Of a DNA stretch of 64,000 nucleotides, positions 25,484 to 34,191 are shown in pieces. Each line of letters begins with the position of its first letter. Within the stretch, counting starts at the first letter, position 1. The notes beneath the pieces are model-generated. The model ran no database searches. It saw only the letters and a list, made by a program, of their open reading frames with translations, and was not told the DNA's origin. The position numbers and the translations under genes are program-made. The stretch spans positions 1 to 64,000 of the forward strand of contig NZ_PCPR01000020.1 in the NCBI RefSeq assembly GCF_002979775.1, in the 5' to 3' direction. The DNA is from Arthrobacter sp. MYb23 (GTDB taxonomy: Bacteria; Actinomycetota; Actinomycetes; Actinomycetales; Micrococcaceae).

Positions 25484-26847
25484 GATTTCTCCAATTTCTC
25501 GCCAGTGGGTTTCAGCAAGGCGCTGCGTGAAGGCGTTCCGATGTTGATGTGGTTGAAAAGAATGTTGAGGGCAATCGCCAGGATCGCGGCAGAGCTGATG
25601 CCGGAGCCGAAGATGATGGCAAACCATCCCGGGAACTGGTCGTAGAACCCGGGCGACACGATAGGGATCATGCCGAATCCGATGGATGCGGCCACCACGA
25701 TGAAGTTCACAGAATTGGAGTAGTCCACCTTGCCGAGCGTGCGGATGCCCGCTGCAACGATGGTGCCAAAAAGAACCACAGCGGCTCCGCCAATCACCGG
25801 CGTCGGAACGGCAGCCACGACGCGACCCAGCACGGGGAGCAGGCCGAGGACCACCAGAAGGCCACCGCTGGCGGCAACCGCATACCGGGACTTGATGCCT
25901 GTAATGGCAACGAGCCCAACATTTTGGGCAAATGCTGTCTGCGTGAACGAGCCGAAGATCGGCGAAATGATGGACGAGGCCATATCTGCCCGCAAGCCGT
26001 CGGCGATGCGCTTGCGGTCGATTTTCGTGTCAACGATCTGGCCCACCGCGAGGATGTCCGCCGTGGTTTCCGTCAGGGTAACCAACACGACGATGAGCAT
26101 CGCGACGATGCCTGCGATGTCGAACACGGGTGCACCGAAAGCGAAGGGCATGGGAAAGGCGAATGCTGGTCCATCGCCGACGCCGGAGAAGTCAGTCTTG
26201 CCCAATATCAGAGCGACGATGGTGCCCAGAACCATCGCCAGGAGGATGGATAGACGGGAGATAATGCCTGTTCCGGCTTTGGATAGGAGCAACACAATAA
26301 GGAGTGTGAATCCGGCAAGCCCGATGTTGTCTACGGAACCGTAGTCGATGCTTTGCGGGTTGCCTCCCATGGCCCAGTTAGCCGCGACCGGCATGAGGGT
26401 GAGCCCGATGGTGGTGATGACCGTCCCCGTGACCACTGGTGGAAAGAAGCGGACAACTTGCGCGAAGAACGGTGCCACCACCAGTCCGATTGCGGAGGCG
26501 ACAATGACAGCTCCGAAAATTTCGGGAAGCCCACCCCCGCCGTTGATGATGGCGATCATGGTGGCCACGCCGGCAAACGAAACGCCTTGAACCAGGGGCA
26601 GTTGAGAACCGAAGAAGGGGATACCCAGCGACTGAATGAGCGTGGCGATGCCTCCCATGAGCAGGGATGCCGTGATGAGGGAGCCGCTCTCAGCCGGGGA
26701 TAGCCCGGCCGCGCCGGCGATGACCAATGGCGTGGCGATGAGGCTGCCGTACATGGTGAGCATGTGCTGCAGACCGTAAAGCAGTGTGCGTCCGAAACTG
26801 AGCTTTTCGTCCTCCGGACGGCGATTGGGGATTGCCTTAGACAACAT
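25480..26847 (-). CDS. NCS2 nucleobase:cation symporter (xanthine/uracil permease family)
   Basis: Inner-membrane permease of about 14 helices, 455 aa. GLQHMLTMYGSLIATPLVIAGA is the NCS2 TM1 signature, with LPLVQGVSFA later. Members import uracil, xanthine, uric acid or similar bases with H+ or Na+. ATG 26847 is preceded by AAGGAG with 6-nt spacing; the frame reaches 26946 but that start lacks a site. First gene of the base-utilisation cluster, divergent from a LysR regulator. Confidence 0.9.
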   Translation of the reverse strand: MLSKAIPNRRPEDEKLSFGRTLLYGLQHMLTMYGSLIATPLVIAGAAGLSPAESGSLITASLLMGGIATLIQSLGIPFFGSQLPLVQGVSFAGVATMIAIINGGGGLPEIFGAVIVASAIGLVVAPFFAQVVRFFPPVVTGTVITTIGLTLMPVAANWAMGGNPQSIDYGSVDNIGLAGFTLLIVLLLSKAGTGIISRLSILLAMVLGTIVALILGKTDFSGVGDGPAFAFPMPFAFGAPVFDIAGIVAMLIVVLVTLTETTADILAVGQIVDTKIDRKRIADGLRADMASSIISPIFGSFTQTAFAQNVGLVAITGIKSRYAVAASGGLLVVLGLLPVLGRVVAAVPTPVIGGAAVVLFGTIVAAGIRTLGKVDYSNSVNFIVVAASIGFGMIPIVSPGFYDQFPGWFAIIFGSGISSAAILAIALNILFNHINIGTPSRSALLKPTGEKLEKS

Positions 26848-27022
26848 GGAAACTCCTTCAATGGGAGTGCAGTGCAGCTGAAGTGCGGGGTGATTGGGGG
26901 TATTCGCAGCTTGTGCGCCGTGATCAACGGGTGTGGGCTGCGTCATACTGGGGAGCGTAGTTGCGATATTCCCGATGAGCCAAGCTGGTTATCATCGGTT
27001 TTGCCGATAGAAGAGGACGCGT

Positions 27023-27928
27023 GTGAACATCTCCCTGGATCGCTTGGAAGCGTTCGTCACTGTCTGCGAGGCGGGGTCGTTTTCTGCGGCTGCACGCAGG
27101 CTCAACAGGTCCCAGTCCTCCCTATCGGGAGCCATCGCCCAACTGGAAATTGAGATCGGAGTGGATCTCTTTGATCGAACCACCCGTATCCCAACCATCA
27201 CCGAAGCAGGGCAGCGCTTGGTATTGGATGCCCGCACGGTGATTGAACGAGCCCGGGCATTTGAACTTCAGGCGGATGCCTTCGCCACCGGGACTGCCCA
27301 CACGATGACCATCAGCGTCAACATTCCGCTCAGGATGATTTCGGAACCGCTGAAGGAGTTCGGGGCACGGTTCCCCCACGTCAACCTCGTGGTGCAGAAT
27401 CCCGCCGACCAGCGTCCGATCAGCGACTATGTTCTCTCCGGGTCCACGGCCATGGGCGTGTGCTTTACCCTGCCCAACTACCCACGATCGCTCGACTTCC
27501 GACGCTTGGGCAACCTGATCCTGGTCCATGTGGCCCACAAGGACCACCCGTTGGCACGACGCGAACTGGTCAAATTCGAGGACCTCAGGGAGCACCGGCG
27601 CTTGGTCTACGCCGATCAGGCCAATGTCCACCCAACCGGTGAGTACCTGCGAAATGCCCAGGTTTGGCAGATCTTTGACTACGGCCCGCTGGTGGAACTC
27701 ACACGGGCTGGCCTGGGATGGGGGACCGTTCCGCGGCAGTTCATTCTACAAGAGCTGGCCAGCGGGGAACTGGTGGAGCTCCGGCTTGAGGCCTACCAGC
27801 ACACTGACTGGCTGGTAGGTGTGGACCTGCTCTACTCCCTGGAGCGGAGGCCGACGGAACCGGAGCTGTGGTTACGCAACCGTTTGGCCTCTCACGTTGT
27901 GTCGGAGAGGCCGACCTCAAGCGTCTGA
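27023..27928 (+). CDS. LysR-family transcriptional regulator
   Basis: A 301-aa regulator. The winged helix-turn-helix is residues ~1-60 (LEAFVTVCEAGSFSAAARRLNRSQSSLSGAIAQLE); the periplasmic-binding-like effector domain follows (~90-295). Divergent from the NCS2 permease with 175 bp between, the classic position for a LysR gene that controls its neighbour. A short inverted repeat ATCGG/CCGAT (26994-27008) lies just upstream. GTG start with GAGGA nearby. The effector is probably the transported base, by inference. Confidence 0.92.
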   Translation: MNISLDRLEAFVTVCEAGSFSAAARRLNRSQSSLSGAIAQLEIEIGVDLFDRTTRIPTITEAGQRLVLDARTVIERARAFELQADAFATGTAHTMTISVNIPLRMISEPLKEFGARFPHVNLVVQNPADQRPISDYVLSGSTAMGVCFTLPNYPRSLDFRRLGNLILVHVAHKDHPLARRELVKFEDLREHRRLVYADQANVHPTGEYLRNAQVWQIFDYGPLVELTRAGLGWGTVPRQFILQELASGELVELRLEAYQHTDWLVGVDLLYSLERRPTEPELWLRNRLASHVVSERPTSSV

Positions 27929-27935
27929 CACGTCG

Positions 27936-28020
27936 CCCCGGCGAGGCGCGGGCGCCGGGGAGGTGGCAAAAAGAAGGCTGGTGCAGCCTAGGGAACGAAT
28001 CCCACGGCGGCTGCACCAGC
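27936..28020. terminator. Two hairpins after the LysR gene
   Basis: CCCCGGCG/CGCCGGGG (27936-27960) begins 8 nt after the LysR stop. GCTGGTGCAGCC/GGCTGCACCAGC (27977-28020) has a perfect 12-bp stem and a 20-nt loop. The only T-rich tract (AAAAAG on plus) would serve the second hairpin in minus orientation. The rest of the 343-bp gap to 28272 shows no gene or other clear element. Confidence 0.55.
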
Positions 28021-28271
28021 TGCTAGTACGACTTTCTGCTATGAGTTGTGACACCTATTCATTGGCCGCTCCTAGTTCCCGGCTTCGATTGTTTCCGGGC
28101 CTTTCAAAGTCTGTGCAGGGCGGGGAGGAGCTGAGGTTGGTGATTGAGGGCTCCGTCCCAGGGAGAACACCTCCCATTTTACGGCGGCCCTTGGGAAAAA
28201 GCGCTGGAATTCGCGGTATTTCAGGGGAGCCTGCCGGGGGAGCGCGGCGTACCGTGGCACGATAGATCACG

Positions 28272-29603
28272 ATGAAACTGCGCGCTGATCAGACCGGAAA
28301 CCGTGGCCTCCCGATGCCCCTTTGGCTACAGGGTGGTTTGGAAGCGGCTCAGGCAGCGTTTATTTCCGCCATTGTGGTGATCCTTCCGTTGGTGGGGGTG
28401 TGGGCCACCGACGGGTTCCAGGACCGGAACGTGGACTCCTTGGCGCGATTGGCGGGCCAGGCCTGGCTGCTGATCCATGGTGTTCCGTTGGAGCTGGCGC
28501 ACGTGAACATCGGTACCGCGGCCCAACCGGGTTCGGGGCTACTGTCGCTTATTCCCCTTGGCCTGACACTCATTCCGTTCCTGCTCGCATGGCGGGCAGG
28601 CCGTCGACTTGCACGGGCGTCGTACACCGATCAGCTGTGGCAGGCGTTCCTTGGCGCGTTCGTGGTGTACGCGGCGTTCGGGACGGCCACAGGATTCGTG
28701 TGCCGAACACCGGAAGTCATCATCAATCTTTGGTTCGCCATGACCATTCCGCTGATCTCCTTCGGCCTCGGCATGATCGTGGGCGCCCGGCGTGAGGCAG
28801 GCTCGTGGAGCCGGCTGATCGGCGTCGACGCGGTGGCCTGGCTCGCCAAGACCAGCCAGCATTCCCGCTGGGCCGGCTCCTATGTAGGCTCGGCGTTGAA
28901 GGCAGGATTTGTAGCTGCCATGGCCGCTGTTTGCCTGGCCGCACTGCTCCTGGCCGTGACTATCGTGTGGCATTGGACGGACATAATCGCCGTCTATGAG
29001 GGACTGAAAGCTGGTGCCTTGGGAGGTGCCGTGCTCACCATCGCGCAGCTAGGGTTCCTTCCGAACCTCGTCATTTTCGCGTTGTCCTGGTCCACCGGCG
29101 CAGGCTTCTCGCTCGGCGTCGGCTCAACAGCGGGTCCGCTGGGCACCGCCGTCGGGCCTCTTCCGGCCGTCCCGGTTCTTGGTGCCCTTCCTGCCGGGCA
29201 GTTCGACGCCGGGGCCATGGCCCTCGCGCTGCCGGTGGTCGCCGGGATTCTGGCGGGTTGGTGGTTCCTGCGCGAAGGCGAGAACCACTTTGACGAGTGG
29301 CTGTCCATCAAGATCAAAGCCCGATGGTTCACTGCCACCGTTTCCACCTTGTTCCTGGGCGCGTTTATTGGCGCCGTCGCGGGGCTCCTGGGTGGGGCGT
29401 TGGCGTGGATCGCGCGCGGTTCAGCAGGCGTTGGACGGCTCACGGAAATCGGCCCCCACCCGTTGTGGATGGCAGTCTGGCTGGCCGCCGAAGTGGGCAT
29501 CGGCGTCGTGATTGGCTACGCCGTGGGACCGTGGCTGGAACGCCGCCAGAAGCTGCGCGAGGCGAACCTGGACGAAGCAGCGTACGACGACGAACACGCC
29601 TGA
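28272..29603 (+). CDS. DUF6350 family polytopic membrane protein
   Basis: A 443-aa protein with about ten hydrophobic segments, few charges in the membrane part and a short acidic cytoplasmic tail (EAAYDDEHA). It matches the actinobacterial DUF6350 family, which is typically next to purN/purH as here. Function unknown; published names link it loosely to cell division, which the sequence does not show. Starts at ATG 28272 without a strong ribosome site. Confidence 0.8.
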   Translation: MKLRADQTGNRGLPMPLWLQGGLEAAQAAFISAIVVILPLVGVWATDGFQDRNVDSLARLAGQAWLLIHGVPLELAHVNIGTAAQPGSGLLSLIPLGLTLIPFLLAWRAGRRLARASYTDQLWQAFLGAFVVYAAFGTATGFVCRTPEVIINLWFAMTIPLISFGLGMIVGARREAGSWSRLIGVDAVAWLAKTSQHSRWAGSYVGSALKAGFVAAMAAVCLAALLLAVTIVWHWTDIIAVYEGLKAGALGGAVLTIAQLGFLPNLVIFALSWSTGAGFSLGVGSTAGPLGTAVGPLPAVPVLGALPAGQFDAGAMALALPVVAGILAGWWFLREGENHFDEWLSIKIKARWFTATVSTLFLGAFIGAVAGLLGGALAWIARGSAGVGRLTEIGPHPLWMAVWLAAEVGIGVVIGYAVGPWLERRQKLREANLDEAAYDDEHA

Positions 29604-29655
29604 GCGGGTTCGCTCAGTAGCGCTGGGGTTCCCCGGAAAAGCTACCGCGGGTGGT

Positions 29656-30078
29656 TTACCGCAACGGCCCCGGCATCGAGTTCTCGAGCTGGGTGAGGCA
29701 CTGTGTCTTGGCGGATTCCGTGAGCGCCCCGCGTGAGCAGTCCTGGTACGTGCTGACTTGGTTGAAGAAAAGCGCGGATGTCAGGATCAAGAGGCACATG
29801 ACGGCCGTGACGACCAGGCCGGAAATTGTCCCGAACAGCATCAGTTTCGGATGCTTGTGCTTCAGCGTCCGTACCAACACGACGATGCCCAACACCAACG
29901 CTGCGAGCGTCAGGATGGCGCTCAACCACACGTAGTCCACGTTCAGGGAGAACACGAAGAACGCACCCAAAGCCGCCAAGAGGAATGCGCGGAAGAGGTT
30001 CTGGCTCACGCCGAGGGTGGCTTTCTCGGCCTCGGAGCGGGGTTGTTGGTTCGGCTTGGAACCGACGTCGGGATTCAT
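29656..30078 (-). CDS. Hypothetical membrane protein divergent from purN
   Basis: A 140-aa protein with a hydrophilic N-terminus (~1-27), three hydrophobic segments and a C-terminal, probably extracytoplasmic domain with two Cys (DCSRGALTESAKTQC) that could form a disulfide. No family recognised. ATG 30078 is preceded by TAGGCT at 7 nt, a leaderless layout. It is convergent with the DUF6350 gene. Confidence 0.75.
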   Translation of the reverse strand: MNPDVGSKPNQQPRSEAEKATLGVSQNLFRAFLLAALGAFFVFSLNVDYVWLSAILTLAALVLGIVVLVRTLKHKHPKLMLFGTISGLVVTAVMCLLILTSALFFNQVSTYQDCSRGALTESAKTQCLTQLENSMPGPLR

Positions 30079-30085
30079 GTTTTCC

Positions 30086-30110
30086 AGCCTACGCGAGCCG
30101 CCCATAAGCT
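30086..30110. promoter_or_regulatory. Back-to-back leaderless promoters of purN and its divergent neighbour
   Basis: Plus strand: TAAGCT (30105-30110), 6 nt, ATG of purN at 30117. Minus strand: TAGGCT (30091-30086), 7 nt, ATG at 30078. Only 38 bp separate the two start codons, so the two polymerases must compete for this site. Confidence 0.5.
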
Positions 30111-30116
30111 AGTGCA

Positions 30117-30692
30117 ATGCGCATTGTTGTCCTCGTCTCCGGAACCGGTTCAAATCTTCAGGCAGTCATCGACGCCGTGAAGTCGGGTGAACTGGATGTC
30201 GAGATCGCCGCTGTGGGCGCCGACCGGCCCGATACCTACGGTGTGGAGCGCTCTGACGAGGCCGGTATTGAGACGTTCGTGGTGAACTTCAACTCGTTCG
30301 AAACCCGCACCGAGTGGGATACCGCCCTGCGGGACAAAGTCCTGTCTTACCAGCCGGATGTGGTGGTTTCCTCCGGTTTCATGAGGATCGTCAGCTCCGA
30401 CTTCATTGATGCCTTCGGCGGCAAGTACGTCAACACCCACCCCGCGCTGCTCCCATCCTTCCCCGGCGCCCACGGTGTGCGCGACGCAATCGCGTACGGC
30501 GTGAAGGTCACCGGCTGCACCGTTCACTGGGCCGACGCCGGCGTGGACACGGGCCCGATCATTGCCCAGGAAGCCGTGAGTATTCTTCCCGAGGACTCCG
30601 AAGAATCCCTGCACGAGCGCATCAAGGTAGTGGAGCGCCGCCTGCTGGTCCAGACCCTCGCAGACCTCGCCGCCGCCCCCTCACCCAAGTAG
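30117..30692 (+). CDS. purN: Phosphoribosylglycinamide formyltransferase
   Basis: Third step of purine biosynthesis: transfers the formyl group of 10-formyltetrahydrofolate to GAR. At 191 aa it has the normal length. MRIVVLVSGTGSNLQAVID is the GAR-binding N-terminus; NTHPALLPSFPGAHGVRDA holds the catalytic Asn/His region, and GCTVHWADAGVDTGPIIAQ the folate-site loop with catalytic Asp. The mRNA is probably leaderless (TAAGCT 6 nt before ATG). purH lies 4.5 kb downstream, separated by unrelated genes. Confidence 0.97.
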   Translation: MRIVVLVSGTGSNLQAVIDAVKSGELDVEIAAVGADRPDTYGVERSDEAGIETFVVNFNSFETRTEWDTALRDKVLSYQPDVVVSSGFMRIVSSDFIDAFGGKYVNTHPALLPSFPGAHGVRDAIAYGVKVTGCTVHWADAGVDTGPIIAQEAVSILPEDSEESLHERIKVVERRLLVQTLADLAAAPSPK

Positions 30693-30698
30693 CCCGTA

Positions 30699-30764
30699 CC
30701 CAACTGAGCAACAGCAAACGTCCCAATGAGGCCTGAGTAGAACGTTTGCTGTTACTCAGTTGGG
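30699..30764. repeat. 66-bp dispersed palindrome, copy 1
   Basis: Begins CCCAACTGAG and ends CTCAGTTGGG. The 22-nt arms pair with one mismatch around a 22-nt centre containing CAATGAGGCCTGAG. Differs from copy 2 at two positions. It starts 7 nt after the purN stop and may act as its terminator. Confidence 0.85.
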
Positions 30765-30776
30765 CGCGAGGGGCGT

Positions 30777-31763
30777 ATGGCTGTGGATAACGCTGCACGC
30801 TCCCGGTACATTTGCCAGCATAGGCTGATGAAGATCCCGCAGCCGCTGCCGGCAGACCTCACATCGAGACCCTTTACCAGGCAGGAAGCGCTCGACGCCG
30901 GAGTGACAGTTGGGCGCCTGCGTTACCGGGATCTGGACTCACCAAGCCGCCAGATATTCTTACCCGGCTCCCCTGATGAGCTGCCGTTGACTGATCGGGC
31001 CAGACCCCTAACGTTGGTCACGCCGTTCTCCGCGGCTTCCCATGCAACCGCCTTCCTTCTTTGGGGGTTTCCCGGGTTCCTCCCACGCAGCAATGAGCCT
31101 GGGATTCACATTTCGCGGCCCTACACGGTAGGCATCCCGCGCCGGCGGGGCGTCATCGGGCATCGGGGTCAGTTCTTTGAGGACGAAATCACCACGCTCA
31201 ATGGCCTGATTATCACCAGCCGGGCAAGGACGTGGCTGGACTGTGCCCGGAAGATGGACATCGACGAGATCACCGTCGTGGCTGACCATTTGCTGCGTAT
31301 ACCCAGGCCGGAATTCGAGGGACGCAGCTCGCCGTACTGCACGATGGATGAGCTCGAAGAAATGCTGGACCGACACTGGGGGACACCGGGTATTCGCAAG
31401 GCCCGTCTCGCGTTGGAGCAAGCTTGCGTGGGTGCTGATTCCGCCCCCGAGACCAGGCTCAGGCTGGCGCTCAAGTGGGCTGGCCTGCCCACAGCGGAAG
31501 TCAACGTACGCACGGAACTGAGTCCCGGCGTCGTGCGTCAACCGGACCTGGCCTATCGCGAGCAGCGCGTTGCCGTTGAATATGAAGGTGAGGCGCATTC
31601 GGATCCGGAGCAGATCGTGAGGGACATCGCCCGCGAGGAGGATTTCAGTCGTGCCGGATGGATTCTTGTGAGGATCTCCAAGCGCCACATGTCCACCGGC
31701 GCGACGACCGCGGTGGCCAAAGTCCGCAGGGCGCTCGAACAACGTGGCTGGTCACCCAACTGA
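30777..31763 (+). CDS. Endonuclease-domain protein (AbiEi/Vsr-like, DUF559-type)
   Basis: A 328-aa member of a family common in Actinobacteria. The N-terminal half has a short winged-helix-like start (RPFTRQEALDAGVTVGRLRYRDL) and an AbiEi-like middle. The C-terminus has a restriction-endonuclease fold: PDLAYREQRVAVEYEGEAH followed by REEDFSRAGWILVRI, similar to Vsr/DUF559 nucleases. Function unknown; toxin or repair roles are guesses. Start could be ATG 30777 or ATG 30828, the latter beginning at the conserved-looking region. It lies between two 66-bp palindromes, and its stop codon and last three codons (SPN) are inside the second. Confidence 0.8.
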   Translation: MAVDNAARSRYICQHRLMKIPQPLPADLTSRPFTRQEALDAGVTVGRLRYRDLDSPSRQIFLPGSPDELPLTDRARPLTLVTPFSAASHATAFLLWGFPGFLPRSNEPGIHISRPYTVGIPRRRGVIGHRGQFFEDEITTLNGLIITSRARTWLDCARKMDIDEITVVADHLLRIPRPEFEGRSSPYCTMDELEEMLDRHWGTPGIRKARLALEQACVGADSAPETRLRLALKWAGLPTAEVNVRTELSPGVVRQPDLAYREQRVAVEYEGEAHSDPEQIVRDIAREEDFSRAGWILVRISKRHMSTGATTAVAKVRRALEQRGWSPN

Positions 31764-31820
31764 GTAACAGCAAACGACCCAATGAGGCCTGAGTAGAACG
31801 TTTGCTGTTACTCAGTTGGG
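31755..31820. repeat. 66-bp dispersed palindrome, copy 2
   Basis: A perfect 22-bp inverted repeat, CCCAACTGAG...CTCAGTTGGG, around a 22-nt centre. It differs from copy 1 at only two of 66 positions, in the same orientation, 1056 bp away. It contains the TGA stop of the endonuclease-domain gene (31761-31763) and sits between convergent genes, so it may terminate both. Confidence 0.88.
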
Positions 31821-31836
31821 TAAGGGCAAGGGGCGG

Positions 31837-33189
31837 TTAGGAGAGGACGCGCTGCTTCGTTTCCGGGGCGAAGAACGCCATCCACAGCACGGACAGCAGC
31901 ACCAGCCCGCCAGCCATCGCGAACGACTGTGCCAACCCGAACTCAGGCCAGAAGAACGAGGCAAACACCAAGGGGCCGAAGCCTGCGCCGAGGCGGGAGA
32001 ACGTGGAAGCCCAGCCGAAACCGGAGCCGCGAAGTTCGGTCGGGTACAGCTCGGAGACGTAGGCATAGAGAACCGGGATGGCCACCTGGACCACGAACCC
32101 GAACACCAGCAGCCAGAACACGGCAGCCGAGGGCACGTCCACCACAAAGGCCACGATCACCAGCGTCAGAGCAGAGAGCGGACCGGTGATGGCGAGGATC
32201 CACTTGCGGCCCACACGCTCCACCAGCAGCGCTGCCACCACCACGCCCAAAAGTCCGACGGCGGCCATACTCGCCGTCGTGACGAACGCCTTGTACTCCT
32301 CGAATCCGGCACCGATGAGAATGCGCGGCATCCACGTCAGCGACAAGTAATAGACCAGGAGCACAGAGAAGAACAAAGCCCAGGCCGCGGTGGTGATTTT
32401 CCAGTTGAACTGCCAGATTCCCCGCAATTGGGCCCAAGCGCTGCCGGGGGAGAGCCGGGGCGCTGCCTGCGGTTCGGGCAAGCTGTACGCGCGCGGCGAA
32501 GCGCCGGTTGCCTCGACCAAACCATCAATCACCGCGGCGGCCTCAGCGCGGCGGCCCGCCCGAATGAGGAACAGCGGGGACTCCGGGACCGAGCGCCGTA
32601 CCCAGAAGACCAACAACGCGGGCAGCACCATGATCAGCATGGTGAGCCGCCAGTCGCCAAAGGCCGCAACCAGCCCGGCGGAAATGAAACCGCACAGCGC
32701 AGCGCCAATGGGCCACCATCCGTCCATGGCCGTGAGCACTTTGCCGCGTTGCTTCCGAGGCGTGAACTCACCCACCAGCGCGTAATCCACGGGGATGCAG
32801 CCGCCCAGGCCGAAGCCGGCCATGAAACGGAAGATGCAGAACCACACGATGTCCGGGGCGAAGGCACCCAGAACCGTGAAGATGCTGAAAATGAGGAGGG
32901 TGGCTGTGAAGGCTTTCTTGCGGCCGATGGTGTCCGCAATGGTTCCCCATGCGAACGCACCCACAGCCATGCCGATCAGGTTGGCCGTCCCGATCCATGC
33001 AGCGTCAGCGGGCTGCAGGGACCAGTGCTTGGACAGCAACGGAATCAGGATGCCATTGAGCGTGACATCCCAGGCGTCGAACATGAACCCGAGCCCGCCG
33101 ATCAGGAAAATCCGTCCTTGGACCTTCCACCGCCATGGCAGTTCCTGCACAACTTGTTCGCCGCTGGGCACGGCTGTGTATGTATTCAT
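31837..33189 (-). CDS. MFS transporter (metabolite:H+ symporter type)
   Basis: A 12-helix major facilitator, 450 aa. The loop after TM2 has GTIADTIGRKKAF (MFS motif A form) and the early GFMFDAWDVTLNGILIPLL is typical of the sugar/organic-acid symporter branch; RKQRGKVLTAMDGWWPIGA marks TM5. ATG 33189 follows AGGAGG by 4 nt. It is the third gene after a sugar kinase and murQ, so MurNAc or another wall sugar is a reasonable but unproven cargo. Confidence 0.85.
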   Translation of the reverse strand: MNTYTAVPSGEQVVQELPWRWKVQGRIFLIGGLGFMFDAWDVTLNGILIPLLSKHWSLQPADAAWIGTANLIGMAVGAFAWGTIADTIGRKKAFTATLLIFSIFTVLGAFAPDIVWFCIFRFMAGFGLGGCIPVDYALVGEFTPRKQRGKVLTAMDGWWPIGAALCGFISAGLVAAFGDWRLTMLIMVLPALLVFWVRRSVPESPLFLIRAGRRAEAAAVIDGLVEATGASPRAYSLPEPQAAPRLSPGSAWAQLRGIWQFNWKITTAAWALFFSVLLVYYLSLTWMPRILIGAGFEEYKAFVTTASMAAVGLLGVVVAALLVERVGRKWILAITGPLSALTLVIVAFVVDVPSAAVFWLLVFGFVVQVAIPVLYAYVSELYPTELRGSGFGWASTFSRLGAGFGPLVFASFFWPEFGLAQSFAMAGGLVLLSVLWMAFFAPETKQRVLS

Positions 33190-33240
33190 TTGCCCTCCTG
33201 CATGCAACTTTATGCGCTGGGCACGGCACCGCCGTCCGGG

Positions 33241-34191
33241 TTACTTCTGGTTCTGGATGGCCCTGCGCAGGAAACCGCCGGCTTCCTCCAAGGCTCCCTT
33301 GGCCTGACCAGCCTCGATGCCTGTCAGGAGCACCAAAATTGCTGCCTTCACCGATCCGCCAACGGAGTCCAAAGCAGTGGCAGCTTCCTGGGCGGACACG
33401 CCGGTTGCGTGCTGAACCGTCCGTTGCGAGCGGGCCAGCAGTTTCTCGTTCGTGGCTCGCAGGTCCACCATGAGGTTCCCGTAGGTCTTGCCAAGCTTCA
33501 CCATCACCAGCGTGCTGATCATGTTGAGGACGAGTTTCTGGGCCGTGCCGGAGTTCAGCCTGGTGGAGCCCGCGATGAACTCCGGACCCACCACAACCTC
33601 AATTGCGGCGTCCGCCACGTGACTCACGGCCGAGCCCTTATTGCACGCCAGCGACGCCGTAAACGCACCGCGCTTCCGGGCTTCTTCCAACGCGCCGATC
33701 ACGTATGGCGTCCGGCCCGAGGCCGTAATACCGACGACGGCGTCCGCTTCAGTCACGTTGATGTCGTGCAGGTCCCGGGCGCCGGCGGTTGCGTTGTCTT
33801 CTGCATACTCCACCGGTTTTTGGATCGCCTGCACACCGCCCGCGATGAGTCCGACGACGAGTCCCGGCGGGGTGCCGAACGTCGGCGGGCACTCGCTCGC
33901 ATCCAGCACACCGAGTCGCCCGGCCGTGCCGGCTCCCACGTACAAGAGGCGGCCACCGCGCTGGAGCCGCTCCGCAACGGCGTCGACCGTCTGAACAATC
34001 GCTGGACCCGCAGCCTCAACGGCTGCGTGTACCCCTGAACTGTGGGCGAGCATCGCGGAAACGAGCTCTTCAGTCCCCAGGATGTCCAGGTTTTCCAAGC
34101 CCTCGGCTGTGGCCTCGGTCTGCAATCCGGCGAGTTCCGTGCGCAGGCCCGCGAGATTGTCGGCGTTAGTCGGGCCAGTTTGTTCCGTCAC
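33241..34191 (-). CDS. murQ: N-acetylmuramic acid 6-phosphate etherase
   Basis: Cytosolic lyase cleaving the lactyl ether of MurNAc-6-phosphate to GlcNAc-6-phosphate and D-lactate in cell-wall recycling. It is a SIS-domain protein of 316 aa. VGAGTAGRLGVLDASECPPTFG is the MurQ substrate motif with the catalytic Glu; GITASGRTPYVIGAL and the GSTRLNSGTAQKLVLNMIST signature follow. GTG 34191 overlaps the kinase gene by 26 nt and follows GGAAAGG; longer upstream frames fall inside the kinase gene. Confidence 0.95.
   Translation of the reverse strand: MTEQTGPTNADNLAGLRTELAGLQTEATAEGLENLDILGTEELVSAMLAHSSGVHAAVEAAGPAIVQTVDAVAERLQRGGRLLYVGAGTAGRLGVLDASECPPTFGTPPGLVVGLIAGGVQAIQKPVEYAEDNATAGARDLHDINVTEADAVVGITASGRTPYVIGALEEARKRGAFTASLACNKGSAVSHVADAAIEVVVGPEFIAGSTRLNSGTAQKLVLNMISTLVMVKLGKTYGNLMVDLRATNEKLLARSQRTVQHATGVSAQEAATALDSVGGSVKAAILVLLTGIEAGQAKGALEEAGGFLRRAIQNQK

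Noticed and set aside
26848-27022. Purine riboswitch upstream of the NCS2 permease
   Set aside because: Only a 5-bp inverted repeat (ATCGG/CCGAT) is visible; no riboswitch-like conserved core, and a LysR gene explains regulation.
28055-28270. Small minus-strand ORFs in the gap before DUF6350
   Set aside because: No ribosome site, no conserved features, and they lie in the probable promoter region.
30699-31820. Insertion sequence or integron-like cassette around the endonuclease-domain gene
   Set aside because: No transposase or integrase and no target duplication visible; kept only as a palindrome-flanked gene.
31816-34038. Open frame of 740 codons opposite the MFS and murQ genes
   Set aside because: Spans two real minus-strand genes; His/Gln/Arg-rich composition typical of a shadow frame.
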